A program made the translations under genes and the position numbers. The notes under the pieces are model-generated. The model was not told the DNA's origin. It did no database searches and worked only from the letters and a program-made list of their open reading frames with translations. DNA of 64,000 nucleotides, taken from Lacrimispora sp. 210928-DFI.3.58 (lineage in GTDB: Bacteria; Bacillota; Clostridia; Lachnospirales; Lachnospiraceae). Shown piece after piece: positions 24,981 through 33,607 of the stretch. Position 1 is the first letter of the stretch; the number at the start of each line of letters is the position of its first letter. The stretch covers positions 27,927-91,926 of the forward strand of contig NZ_JAJCIC010000018.1 in NCBI RefSeq assembly GCF_020554865.1. The letters run 5' to 3'.

Positions 24981-26248
24981 GGGTTGATATCCTCGTTCCT
25001 GTTGAGATGCTTTTTCTTGCTGGCAGCATGGTCTGCCACGGCATCCTTTTGAAGGAAGCTGGCCCGCTTGATGATATCCACGCCGTAGCGGCTGCGGATG
25101 GAGTCAACGGCCTTCTCAAATTCTTTCTTTTTCCTGGCCTTGGGGTCATCAAAGAGGCTCATCTGCTGAAATTCTTCATCGGAAATCTTTCCGGCCCTTA
25201 CGCCCATCAGGCGCAGAGGCGTCCTATCCCAGAATTCCTTTAGCAGCTGGCAGGAGTACTGATACAGCTCGGATGTGGAATCAGTGGGCTCGGAGAGAGC
25301 CATCTGGTGGGACCTTGTCCGGAATTCCCAATCCCGCAGCTCCACGCAGACATTGCTGCACAGTACGTGATCCGCCCGCAGCCTGGCTCCCACGGTCTCG
25401 CAGAGGGAGAGGAGCACCTGGCAGGCGCTGTTGTAATCGGAGATATCCTGGGACAGGGTAATGCTGTTGCCGTAGGCCTTGTTGATGGGATCCCTCTCTG
25501 CCACCGGGGAGTCGTCTATGCCATTGGCATATTGATGGATAAGAACTGCGTATTTTTCACCCAGATGGGCCTTTAGGAGGTCAAGGTCACAGGCGGCAAG
25601 CTGGCCAATGGTGTGCAGCCCCAGATTTTCCATTTTCTTCTGGGCGGCACCGCCCACGAAAAACAGCTCCCGAATGGGAAGAGGCCACATTTTAGCAGGG
25701 ATCTCCTCCCTGAACAGTGTATGGCATTTGTCCGGCTTTTCAAAGTCAGAGGCCATTTTGGCCAGAAGCTTATTGGGAGCGATGCCGATATTTACGGTGA
25801 AGCCCAGTTCGTGTTTGATGCGTTCACGTATCTCATTTGCCACGTTGAGAGGACTGCCGAACAGATGGATGGTTCCCGTCATATCAAGAAAGGTCTCGTC
25901 AATGCTGAATTTCTCGTGGTCCGGCGTGTATTCGTCCAGCAGCTTCATCATCCGCCGGGAGCATTTGATATAGAAATCGAAGCGGGAGGGGACCACTACC
26001 AGATCGGGACATTTGCGCAGGGCCTGGGAAAGGGGCTCGCCGGTGACAACGCCGCAGCGCTTGGCAAGAGGTGACTTCGCCAGCACGATCCCATGGCGAG
26101 TAGAGGCATCTCCCCCTACGGCAGAGGCAATGGTGCGCAGGTCCAGGGCCTCAGGGTCCTGGCTCAGCCGGTAGACACATTCCCAGCTCAAAAAAGCGGA
26201 ATTTACATCAATATGAAATATCAGTCGGTTCTGTGGTGATCCTTCCAT
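24977..26248 (-). CDS. dinB: Y-family DNA polymerase IV
   Basis: 423 residues. Catalytic residues are in FHIDVNSAFLSWE and KFSIDETFLD. A helix-hairpin-helix region (LGLHTIGQLAACD) and little-finger domain follow. QMSLFDD near residue 375 is a beta-clamp binding motif. It performs translesion synthesis after DNA damage. No LexA/DinR box was recognised in the 60 bases upstream. It is the first gene of a pair with the pseudouridine synthase. Confidence 0.93.
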   Translation of the reverse strand: MEGSPQNRLIFHIDVNSAFLSWECVYRLSQDPEALDLRTIASAVGGDASTRHGIVLAKSPLAKRCGVVTGEPLSQALRKCPDLVVVPSRFDFYIKCSRRMMKLLDEYTPDHEKFSIDETFLDMTGTIHLFGSPLNVANEIRERIKHELGFTVNIGIAPNKLLAKMASDFEKPDKCHTLFREEIPAKMWPLPIRELFFVGGAAQKKMENLGLHTIGQLAACDLDLLKAHLGEKYAVLIHQYANGIDDSPVAERDPINKAYGNSITLSQDISDYNSACQVLLSLCETVGARLRADHVLCSNVCVELRDWEFRTRSHQMALSEPTDSTSELYQYSCQLLKEFWDRTPLRLMGVRAGKISDEEFQQMSLFDDPKARKKKEFEKAVDSIRSRYGVDIIKRASFLQKDAVADHAASKKKHLNRNEDINP

Positions 26249-26390
26249 AAGACCTGGCAGCGGCTCCTTTCTTCTGCATCATAATAGCTTCATTATAACA
26301 GAATGTGTGTTCGGTTTCAAGCGATCTGCCTGTAATAAATCGGTATTCTATGGAATAGGATGCAATAAAGGCAAAAAGGTGGCGGCTTGT

Positions 26391-27653
26391 TTGAAGCGTT
26401 GTTTTCTATTTTTATTGATCTGCTGTATCCTGTTTCCGGGCCTGGGAGAAGCATGGGCGGTGGAGGAAGGCTCTGACAGCAAGGAGCCGCAGGCTCTTAC
26501 TCTCTATGCCCAGTCAGCTGTCCTTATGGATGGGGACAGCGGGCGTATCCTCTATGGAAAGGGGCAGGAGATCGTGCGCCCCATGGCAAGCACAACAAAG
26601 ATCATGACATGTATCCTGGCGCTGGAGCTGGGCAGTCTGGATGATAAAGTGACAGCGTCTGCCGAGGCAGCATCCCAGCCAAAGGTCCATCTGGGGGTCA
26701 GAAAGGGGGAAGAATACAGGTTGAAGGACCTGCTCTATGCCCTGATGCTGGAATCCTATAACGATGCTGCTGTTATGATCGCGGAGAGTGTTGGCGGCAG
26801 TGTGGAGGGCTTTGCTGGTCTGATGAATGAGAAGGCAGAGGAACTGGGCTGTACGGATACCTATTTTATTACGCCGAATGGCCTGGACGGAGTTAAGACG
26901 GATGAGAATGGCGAGGAACACATCCATTCTACCACGGCAGCCGATCTGGCAAGGATCATGCGTTATTGCGTCAGCCAGTCTCCTAAGAGAAAAGAATTTT
27001 TAGAGATTACGGGAACCCAGAATTACAGCTTTACAGATACCGAAAAAAAACGCTCCTTCCAGTGCACCAACCACAATGCACTGCTCCATTCCATGGAGGG
27101 AGTGATATCCGGAAAAACCGGATTTACCGGAGGAGCGGGCTATTCTTATGTAGGGGCATTGAGGAGTGAGGGGCGGACATATATCATTTCCCTTCTGGGC
27201 TGCGGCTGGCCGCCTCACAAGACCTACAAATGGTCGGATGCAAGGCAGCTCTACCGCTACGGAATGGAGCACTACAGGCTGGTGGATGTATTTGAACCGA
27301 AAATATTAAGTCCTGTGCCTGTGAGAGGGGGCATCTGCTGGGAGGAAGGGGAACATGCGTCCCAGGTGGAGCTTTCCTGGGGAAAGGATGGAGAGGAAAC
27401 AGGCCTTCCCGTCCTTCTGAGAGAGGGGGAGCAGGTGGAGGTGACAGAAAGGATCCCTTCCTTTTTAAATGCGCCGGTGGAAGCGGGACAACAGGTGGGA
27501 AGTGTGACCTACAGCCTGGATGGCCTGGTCTTAAAAACATATCCTCTTTATGCAAAGGGAGCCGTGGAGCAGATGACCTGGAGGAAGGCGGGAGTGCATA
27601 TTTTGGAATGTTTTCTGATCATGCCTAATTATTTAAGCTTTTCTTACAAATAA
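26391..27653 (+). CDS. D-alanyl-D-alanine carboxypeptidase (DacF/PBP5 type)
   Basis: About 420 residues. A signal peptide (LFLLICCILFPGLGEAWA) is followed by the S11 peptidase domain with the serine motif STTK (Ser67-Lys70), SYN, and SGKTG (240-244). It trims the terminal D-Ala of peptidoglycan stems outside the membrane. A C-terminal beta domain and a final hydrophobic segment that may anchor it complete the PBP5 layout. The TTG at 26391 has AAAAAGGTGG 8 bases upstream and starts just before the signal peptide; an in-frame GTG at 26307 has no site. A glycine-rich promoter is not evident upstream. Confidence 0.88.
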   Translation: MKRCFLFLLICCILFPGLGEAWAVEEGSDSKEPQALTLYAQSAVLMDGDSGRILYGKGQEIVRPMASTTKIMTCILALELGSLDDKVTASAEAASQPKVHLGVRKGEEYRLKDLLYALMLESYNDAAVMIAESVGGSVEGFAGLMNEKAEELGCTDTYFITPNGLDGVKTDENGEEHIHSTTAADLARIMRYCVSQSPKRKEFLEITGTQNYSFTDTEKKRSFQCTNHNALLHSMEGVISGKTGFTGGAGYSYVGALRSEGRTYIISLLGCGWPPHKTYKWSDARQLYRYGMEHYRLVDVFEPKILSPVPVRGGICWEEGEHASQVELSWGKDGEETGLPVLLREGEQVEVTERIPSFLNAPVEAGQQVGSVTYSLDGLVLKTYPLYAKGAVEQMTWRKAGVHILECFLIMPNYLSFSYK

Positions 27654-27683
27654 GTGGAAACTGTGAACTTTCCTGCGTTTCAG

Positions 27684-27713
27684 TTGACATGGGGCGGCTT
27701 TTGTCATTATAAT
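27684..27713 (+). promoter_or_regulatory. sigma-A promoter for SH3/glucosaminidase gene
   Basis: TTGACA (27684-27689), 18-base spacer, TATAAT (27708-27713). Confidence 0.75.
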
Positions 27714-27765
27714 AGGATTAATGTCATAAATTTACATGTCGAATTCTACAGGAGAACCATACATA

Positions 27766-30051
27766 ATGAAGGGAAAAATATATAAAAGAGGTCTGGCGCT
27801 GATGCTGGGCCTTGTGCTTGCGGCACAGGGAACAGGGCTGGGCTTTCGGCCTTTTCATGAGATATTTGATTCCTATGCATATACAGGGGCGGCCACAGTA
27901 AAGGCCTCCTCTCTTAATGTCCGCAGCGGAGCCGGAACGAACTACTCCTCCGTAGGCAGGCTGGCAGCAGGGACATCGGTAAATGTGATCGGAGAGCAGA
28001 GAGGTACGGACGGCAATGTCTGGTACCAGATCCAGTACACAGGAACAGGCGGTGCGGTGAATACTGGCTTTGTTTCGTCTGCTTATGTGCGTCTCCCTGT
28101 CTCTTATTCTGCTGATTCCAATTTTGAGGCATATCTGACTTCGCAGGGATTCCCGGAAAGCTATAAAAATGGTCTAAGGCAGCTCCATGCCCAGTATCCC
28201 ACCTGGGTGTTTAAGGCAAAGAATACAGGCCTGGACTGGAATACAGTGATCGAAAATGAATCTCTGCTGGGACGCAACCTTGTGTCCTCAGGCAGCGTCT
28301 CCTCATGGAAATCAGTTGCAGACGGCGCCTACAACTGGGATAACAGTACATGGACAGGCTTTGACGGGAGCAACTGGGTGGCGGCCTCTGAGGATATTAT
28401 CCGTTATTACATGGACCCCAGGAATTTTTTAGATGAGACCTATGTGTTCCAGTTTCTGTCACACGGATATAATTCCGCTACTCAGACAAGAGAAGGCTTA
28501 AGCAGCATGGTAGCCGGTACATTCTTATCCGGCACCACCACCTCTACAGGCACAGGCGGAAGCGATTTTTCGGCAGGTTCGGGAGGCAGCTCCAGCAGGA
28601 CTTCCACGAAGGGACCGGGAAAAAGCAGCTCCTATGATGACAGCCAGCATGGCCCTGGAGTATCGGGAAGCAGCGGTTCCTCCGGCAGCCAGAGCAGCGG
28701 CTCCTATAGCGTGAGCCTGTCCGGGCCCAGCGGGACAAGCACCGGCAGCGCAAACGGTGCGGGCCAGGGGAGCCCGACCAGCGGCAGCCAGGGGAGCCCG
28801 TCCGGCGGCAGCCAGGGAAGCACAAACGGAGCCAGCCAGGGAGGCGTGAGCGTCAGCCTGGAAGGCCCCCAGGCCTCTGTCACACCAAGACAGCATAATT
28901 TTGTAGCAGTCAGCGTCAGCCTGACGCCGCCAGGGGCAGACAGCTCCCAGAGCGGTCCTGTGGGGACTGCAGGAACCGTGACAACGGGAAATGCACCAGG
29001 CTCCTCAAATACAAGTGCGCCAGGAAGCCCTAACGGAAGCGGGACAAATGCAAGCGCAGGCAGTGCACCCGGAGGCTCCGGCTCTCCCGGCACAGCAGGC
29101 ACGGTCCCGGCAGGAAGCGAAGCTACCTATATTGATATTCTGATGAATGCGGCCGCCCAGTCAGGGGTAAGCCCCTATGTGCTGGCAGCCATGATCCTTC
29201 AGGAGCAGAGTACGGACGGCTCCAGTCCGTTGATCTCCGGCAATTATTCCGGTTATGAGGGATATTATAACTTTTTCAATGTGGAGGCATACCAGTCAGG
29301 CTCCATGTCAGCTATCCAGATGGGACTGCGCTATGCGTCCCAGTCAGGCTCCTACGGACGTCCGTGGAATACGGTGGAGAAATCCATACTGGGCGGCGCC
29401 CAGAACTATGGCGACAACTATGTAAAGGCAGGCCAGAATACATTTTACTTAAAGAAATTCAATGTCCAGGGCCAAAACCTTTATAAGCATCAGTATATGA
29501 GCAATGTCCAGGGAGCAGCCTCGGAGGCGTCAAAGCTGGCCCGGGCCTATACATCCAGCTTAAAGCAGTCTGCCCTGGAATTTGAGATCCCGGTATACCA
29601 GAATATGCCGGAGGCTCCCTGCGTTGCACCTACAGGAGACGGAAGTCCCAACAACAAGCTGAACAGCCTGGGTGTGGACGGCTTTGGACTGACACCGAGC
29701 TTTAACAGGGATACAGAAAGCTATCAGCTGATCGTGGATTCCTCTGTTACACAGGTTTATGTAACAGCAAATCCGGCAGACGGCAATGCTTCCGTATCAG
29801 GAACTGGAAATATTGCGCTGCAAAATGGAACAAATGATATTACCATATCTGTGACAGCAAAGAACGGCAGCATAAGGTACTACACCATCCACGTAGTAAA
29901 ACAGGATGGAGGACCGACGGCAGGCAGCGGCGGAGGTGTTTATACCTCGCCGGGAGGCGGTCCGGGAGGCTCTAATGGGCCAGGCGCTTCGGATTCCGGG
30001 GCATCGGGCCCGGGCGGAAGCAATGTGACCATTGTGGAGATACAGCCCTGA
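27766..30051 (+). CDS. exported SH3 / glucosaminidase-like / cadherin-like wall protein
   Basis: 761 residues. A signal peptide is followed by a bacterial SH3 domain (about 30-100; ASSLNVRSGAGTNYSSVGRLAAGTSVNV), then a region with YYMDPRNFLDETYVFQFLSH that opens LytD/beta-N-acetylglucosaminidase-type proteins. A long Gly/Ser/Thr-rich linker (about 255-455) interrupts the catalytic domain. The rest of it (ILMNAAAQSGVSPYVLAAMILQEQS, YNFFNVEAY, YVKAGQNTFYLKKFNV) follows. A cadherin-like beta-sandwich (about 630-715) and a Gly-rich tail end the protein. It should cut glycan strands in the wall. The linker splitting the catalytic region is unusual. Start ATG 27766 has AGGAGAA upstream. Confidence 0.82.
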   Translation: MKGKIYKRGLALMLGLVLAAQGTGLGFRPFHEIFDSYAYTGAATVKASSLNVRSGAGTNYSSVGRLAAGTSVNVIGEQRGTDGNVWYQIQYTGTGGAVNTGFVSSAYVRLPVSYSADSNFEAYLTSQGFPESYKNGLRQLHAQYPTWVFKAKNTGLDWNTVIENESLLGRNLVSSGSVSSWKSVADGAYNWDNSTWTGFDGSNWVAASEDIIRYYMDPRNFLDETYVFQFLSHGYNSATQTREGLSSMVAGTFLSGTTTSTGTGGSDFSAGSGGSSSRTSTKGPGKSSSYDDSQHGPGVSGSSGSSGSQSSGSYSVSLSGPSGTSTGSANGAGQGSPTSGSQGSPSGGSQGSTNGASQGGVSVSLEGPQASVTPRQHNFVAVSVSLTPPGADSSQSGPVGTAGTVTTGNAPGSSNTSAPGSPNGSGTNASAGSAPGGSGSPGTAGTVPAGSEATYIDILMNAAAQSGVSPYVLAAMILQEQSTDGSSPLISGNYSGYEGYYNFFNVEAYQSGSMSAIQMGLRYASQSGSYGRPWNTVEKSILGGAQNYGDNYVKAGQNTFYLKKFNVQGQNLYKHQYMSNVQGAASEASKLARAYTSSLKQSALEFEIPVYQNMPEAPCVAPTGDGSPNNKLNSLGVDGFGLTPSFNRDTESYQLIVDSSVTQVYVTANPADGNASVSGTGNIALQNGTNDITISVTAKNGSIRYYTIHVVKQDGGPTAGSGGGVYTSPGGGPGGSNGPGASDSGASGPGGSNVTIVEIQP

Positions 30052-30133
30052 TATGCAGCCGTATGTCTGTGCGGATGATCGGCCACCGTTCACAGACAGT
30101 CATTGCGAAGGATTAATATACAGAAGGTAGGAA

Positions 30134-32128
30134 ATGATGATGACAAGAAAGATAAAATATTGGGCGGCCGCCCTGGTACTTGCGTGTATGATTGCCGTGA
30201 TGCCGTCCCAGCTTATGACAGCATTTGCAGCCACTGCCAGGATCGCCTTTTCCGATCCCTCCGGCAGCGTGGGAAGCCAGATCAGTGTAAATATGAAGAT
30301 CACCAGCAGCGATAATCTTGCCAGTGCGGATATCATGCTGGCCTACGATGCCTCAGCTCTGGAATTTGTAAGCGGAACCAGCGCCGAGGGCGGAAACGGG
30401 GCAGTACGCGTCCATGGGGACGGAGGTACGCCAAATACCGGGACACTTGCTTTTTCACTGAAGTTTAAGGCATTGACAGCGGGAAGCAGTAAGATCACTG
30501 TTACAAGCCAGGAGATCTATGACTCCAATTCCCAGCTGGTAACAGTTGACCGGCAGGGGGATTCCACCATAACGGTGAGTGCCCTCCAGACAGCATCAAA
30601 GGATGCCAGCCTTTCCTCCCTCCAGGTTTCACCGGGAACTTTGACACCGGAGTTCTCCCCGGAGGTGGACACCTATGGGGTGACTGTTGGCACCGATGTG
30701 GATAAGCTGATCGTCAATGCCCAGTGCACAGACGGGAATGCCACCCATGTGGTATCGGGCAATGAAAACCTGCAGATGGGCGAGAACCGTGTTGTCTGCA
30801 AGGTAGTAGCACAGGATGGAGAGACCTCCAAAGAGTATGTGATCGTAGTGACAAAGGCCGAAGGCGGAGCAAGCGCTGCTTCCGGTGAGGGCGGAGCCCA
30901 GTTTAAGATGCGCGTGTCGGAGCGCGTGATCACAGTGCTCGATCCCGATGATTCCGTGGAGATCCCGGAGGGCTTTAAGGAACGCACCATCAAGATGGAT
31001 GGAAATCAGGTAAAAGGCTGGGTTTGGGGAGCTGACGCCGAGCCACAGTACTGTGTGATCTATGGTATGAATGAGGCGGGAGAGAAGGACTTCTACCGCT
31101 ACGATATGAAGGATACGGAGCGGACCCTGCAGCGTTACTTCAGAGATCCGGCTGCAGCTGACAGCGTTTCACAGGAGGTATACGACCAGCTGGCAGTGCA
31201 GTACGATTCCCTCAGAAAAGACTTTAGCCTGTTCAAGATTCTGCTGATCGCTGCGATTGTGATCGCCCTGATCCTTCTGGTACTGCTGATCGTAGCGGTA
31301 GCAGGAAAGGGCGGAAAGAGCAGAGGAGCGGATTCCGGCTCCTCCAGAAGACGGGGACACGATGAGCTGGAAGAAGAGGACGAGTCCTATGATGAGGAGG
31401 AATATGAGGACGAGGAAGGCTATGAGGAGGATTCCGAAGGCCTTTACGAGGAGGATTCCTATCCTGAGGAAGAGGACGAAGAGCCCTATGAAGCAGAGGA
31501 AGACGGAGATACATATGAGGAGGATGCCTACGAGGATGAGGCGGAGGACGAGAGGGTAAGCACAGGAAATGCAAGGCCGTCCTCCAGGCCGGCGTCAGAA
31601 CCGGCAGGCCGTGTACAGAGGCCGTCATCCAGGACCTCCGCAAGGGTTTCCGCAGAGGAAAGGGAAGCAGCCCCGGCAAGGCGTCCGGCACGTCAGACCG
31701 CAGCAGTCCAGTCCGGAGAAACAGCGTCTTTGCAGGCACCAGCATCCCAGTCCAGGGGAACCGCAGCCCACGGGACTTCCGCGTCCCGGCAGGCCGGAGC
31801 ATCCCAGTCCAGAGGGACCGCAGCCCAGCAGGCATCAGCATCCCAGTCCAGAGGGACTGCAGCCCGGCAGGCATCAGCATCCCAGTCCAGAGGGACAGCA
31901 GCCCAGCAGGCATCAGTATCCCAGTCCAGAGAGACCGCAGTCCGGCAGGCATCAGCATCCCAGTCCAGGGGAACCGCAGCCCACGGGACTTCCGCGTCCC
32001 AGCAGGCCGCAGCACCTGGGTCCAGAGGCTCTGCAGCTCAGAGGAACGCAGCGTCTAAGCCTGCACCGGCTGTACCCCAGGCAGCAGCCCAGCCGGATGA
32101 TGACGATTTTGAGATCTTTGATCTATAA
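30134..32128 (+). CDS. membrane-anchored cohesin-like / cadherin-like surface protein with repeat tail
   Basis: 664 residues. A signal peptide (to about residue 33) leads into a cohesin-type beta-sandwich (about 35-150; VGSQISVNMKITSSDNLASADIMLAYD). A cadherin-like domain (about 155-240) comes next, resembling that of the upstream wall hydrolase. A soluble stretch, one membrane segment (about 370-395) and a strongly acidic region (Glu/Asp/Tyr-rich, 410-475) follow. The C-terminus is an Ala/Ser/Gln/Arg tail with ~13-residue repeats of the SQSRGTAA type. By orientation, the acidic and repeat tail would be cytoplasmic. It probably works with the upstream hydrolase at the envelope, from their shared domain and adjacency. 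Confidence 0.78.
   Translation: MMMTRKIKYWAAALVLACMIAVMPSQLMTAFAATARIAFSDPSGSVGSQISVNMKITSSDNLASADIMLAYDASALEFVSGTSAEGGNGAVRVHGDGGTPNTGTLAFSLKFKALTAGSSKITVTSQEIYDSNSQLVTVDRQGDSTITVSALQTASKDASLSSLQVSPGTLTPEFSPEVDTYGVTVGTDVDKLIVNAQCTDGNATHVVSGNENLQMGENRVVCKVVAQDGETSKEYVIVVTKAEGGASAASGEGGAQFKMRVSERVITVLDPDDSVEIPEGFKERTIKMDGNQVKGWVWGADAEPQYCVIYGMNEAGEKDFYRYDMKDTERTLQRYFRDPAAADSVSQEVYDQLAVQYDSLRKDFSLFKILLIAAIVIALILLVLLIVAVAGKGGKSRGADSGSSRRRGHDELEEEDESYDEEEYEDEEGYEEDSEGLYEEDSYPEEEDEEPYEAEEDGDTYEEDAYEDEAEDERVSTGNARPSSRPASEPAGRVQRPSSRTSARVSAEEREAAPARRPARQTAAVQSGETASLQAPASQSRGTAAHGTSASRQAGASQSRGTAAQQASASQSRGTAARQASASQSRGTAAQQASVSQSRETAVRQASASQSRGTAAHGTSASQQAAAPGSRGSAAQRNAASKPAPAVPQAAAQPDDDDFEIFDL
31741..32028 (+). 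repeat. coding minisatellite, ~39-bp units
   Basis: About six units carry a CATCCCAGTCCAG core, encode ASQSRGTAA(Q/R)QAS and are flanked at both ends by a longer unit with HGTSAS. The period is a multiple of three, so copy-number change keeps the frame. Confidence 0.8.
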
Positions 32129-32139
32129 TTAGAGCAATT

Positions 32140-32203
32140 GCCTTTCCGCTAATAAGCCCCCTGAGGGCAGCAGGTGATCCTGTATAGCGGAAGGGCATTT
32201 TGC
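32140..32203 (+). terminator. intrinsic terminator after cohesin-like gene
   Basis: GCCTTTCCGCTA (32140-32151) pairs with TAGCGGAAGGGC (32185-32196), followed by ATTTTGC. Confidence 0.7.
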
Positions 32204-32266
32204 ATATTTTAATGACAATATCATTTGCGAAAAGTTCTCAAGAAACTTTGTATTCCAAATAATACA

Positions 32267-32295
32267 GTGACATTTGCCACAAACTGTAGTATACT
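32267..32295 (+). promoter_or_regulatory. promoter of flavodiiron protein gene
   Basis: GTGACA (32267-32272), 17-base spacer, TATACT (32290-32295), 49 bases before the ATG. Confidence 0.55.
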
Positions 32296-32344
32296 TCTAA
32301 GGAAAAAGAATATTGTGGATTATTTAACGAAAGGAAGTTTGGAT

Positions 32345-33547
32345 ATGTACTGTGTAAAGAAGATCAAAGAGGATCTTTTCTGGGTTGGCGGCACGGACCG
32401 GAGGCTTGCATTATTTGAAAATGCATACCCAATTCCCAGAGGAATATCCTATAATGCCTATGTATTGACGGACGAGAAGACCGTTCTCTTTGATACGGTC
32501 GACCGGGCTGTTACGGACCAGTTTTTTGAGAATGTGGAGGCTGTTTTAGGCGGACGTCCTCTGGATTATGTGGTAGTGAACCACATGGAGCCGGATCACT
32601 GCGCTACTCTGGGAGAGATCGTGAGAAGATATCCGGAGGCACAGGTGGTCTGCAATGCAAAGACCATACCGATCATCAAGCAGTTCTATAATTTTGACAT
32701 TGACTCCAGAGCGATCGTGGTAAAGGAAAAAGAGACCCTTTCCACGGGAAAGCATACCCTGACCTTTATGATGGCTCCTATGGTGCACTGGCCGGAGGTT
32801 ATGGTGACATATGACATGACGGACAAGATCCTCTTCTCCGCAGATGCTTTCGGCACCTTTGGCGCTATGAATGGCAATCTGTTTGCGGATGAGGTAAACT
32901 TTGAGCGTGACTGGCTGGATGATGCCAGAAGATACTATACCAACATTGTGGGAAAATACGGCCCCTCTGTCCAGACCCTGTTAAAGAAGGCTTCTGCCCT
33001 GGAGATCTCCATGGTATGCCCTCTCCACGGGCCTGTGTGGCGCGAGAACATTGAATGGTATGTTGACAAGTATAAGACATGGAGCAGCTATCAGCCGGAG
33101 GAAAAGGCCGTGATGATCGTCTATGGCTCCATTTACGGCAATACGGAAAATGCGGCCAATATCCTAGCCTGCAAGCTGGCTGACCGCGGAGTGAAGAACA
33201 TTGCCGTGTACGATGTGTCCGGAACCCATCCTTCCACGATGATCTCCGAGGCCTTCCGCTGCAGCAACCTGGTATTTGCTTCCGCCACCTATAATGGAGG
33301 TATTTTCAGCAGCATGGAGCATCTTCTCACGGATATGAAGGCTCACAATCTGCAGAACAGGACAGTGGCCCTTCTGGAAAATGGCTCCTGGGGTGTTCTG
33401 GCCGGAAAGCTGATGAAGGAGATCATCTTGGGCATGAAGAACATGAACATATTAGAGCAGACTGTGACAGTCAAGTCCTCCTTAAAGGAATCACAGATGG
33501 CAGAGCTGGATGCCCTGGCAGACGCCATTGCAGAGTCCATGAAATAA
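32345..33547 (+). CDS. FprA-type flavodiiron protein (A-type flavoprotein)
   Basis: 400 residues. The metallo-beta-lactamase-like half carries the diiron ligands HxExDH (His80, Glu82, Asp84, His85), then MVHWPE, SADAFG and CPLHGP. The flavodoxin half has the FMN loop SIYGNTENAA and ASATYNGG. Such proteins reduce oxygen to water, or nitric oxide to N2O, and protect strict anaerobes. ATG 32345 has AAAGGAAG upstream; an in-frame extension upstream covers the promoter. It forms a single-gene unit ending in a bidirectional terminator shared with asnB. Confidence 0.93.
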   Translation: MYCVKKIKEDLFWVGGTDRRLALFENAYPIPRGISYNAYVLTDEKTVLFDTVDRAVTDQFFENVEAVLGGRPLDYVVVNHMEPDHCATLGEIVRRYPEAQVVCNAKTIPIIKQFYNFDIDSRAIVVKEKETLSTGKHTLTFMMAPMVHWPEVMVTYDMTDKILFSADAFGTFGAMNGNLFADEVNFERDWLDDARRYYTNIVGKYGPSVQTLLKKASALEISMVCPLHGPVWRENIEWYVDKYKTWSSYQPEEKAVMIVYGSIYGNTENAANILACKLADRGVKNIAVYDVSGTHPSTMISEAFRCSNLVFASATYNGGIFSSMEHLLTDMKAHNLQNRTVALLENGSWGVLAGKLMKEIILGMKNMNILEQTVTVKSSLKESQMAELDALADAIAESMK

Positions 33548-33574
33548 GACAAGAACCGAATATAATATCAGACC

Positions 33575-33607
33575 AATAGCCAGCCCGGTGATATGGGCTG
33601 GTTATTT
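33575..33607. terminator. bidirectional terminator between flavodiiron gene and asnB
   Basis: AGCCAGCCC and GGGCTGGTTATT form a stem ending in TTTT on the plus strand. The asnB stop codon (33602-33604) lies inside it. Confidence 0.7.

Noticed and set aside
31233..32015. 260-codon minus-strand frame with LRSLWTGML-type repeats
   Set aside because: The repeats come from the plus-strand minisatellite of the cohesin-like gene; no start signal is present.
31741..32028. CRISPR-like regular repeats
   Set aside because: The units are contiguous coding repeats without unique spacers, in frame inside a gene, and no cas gene is near.
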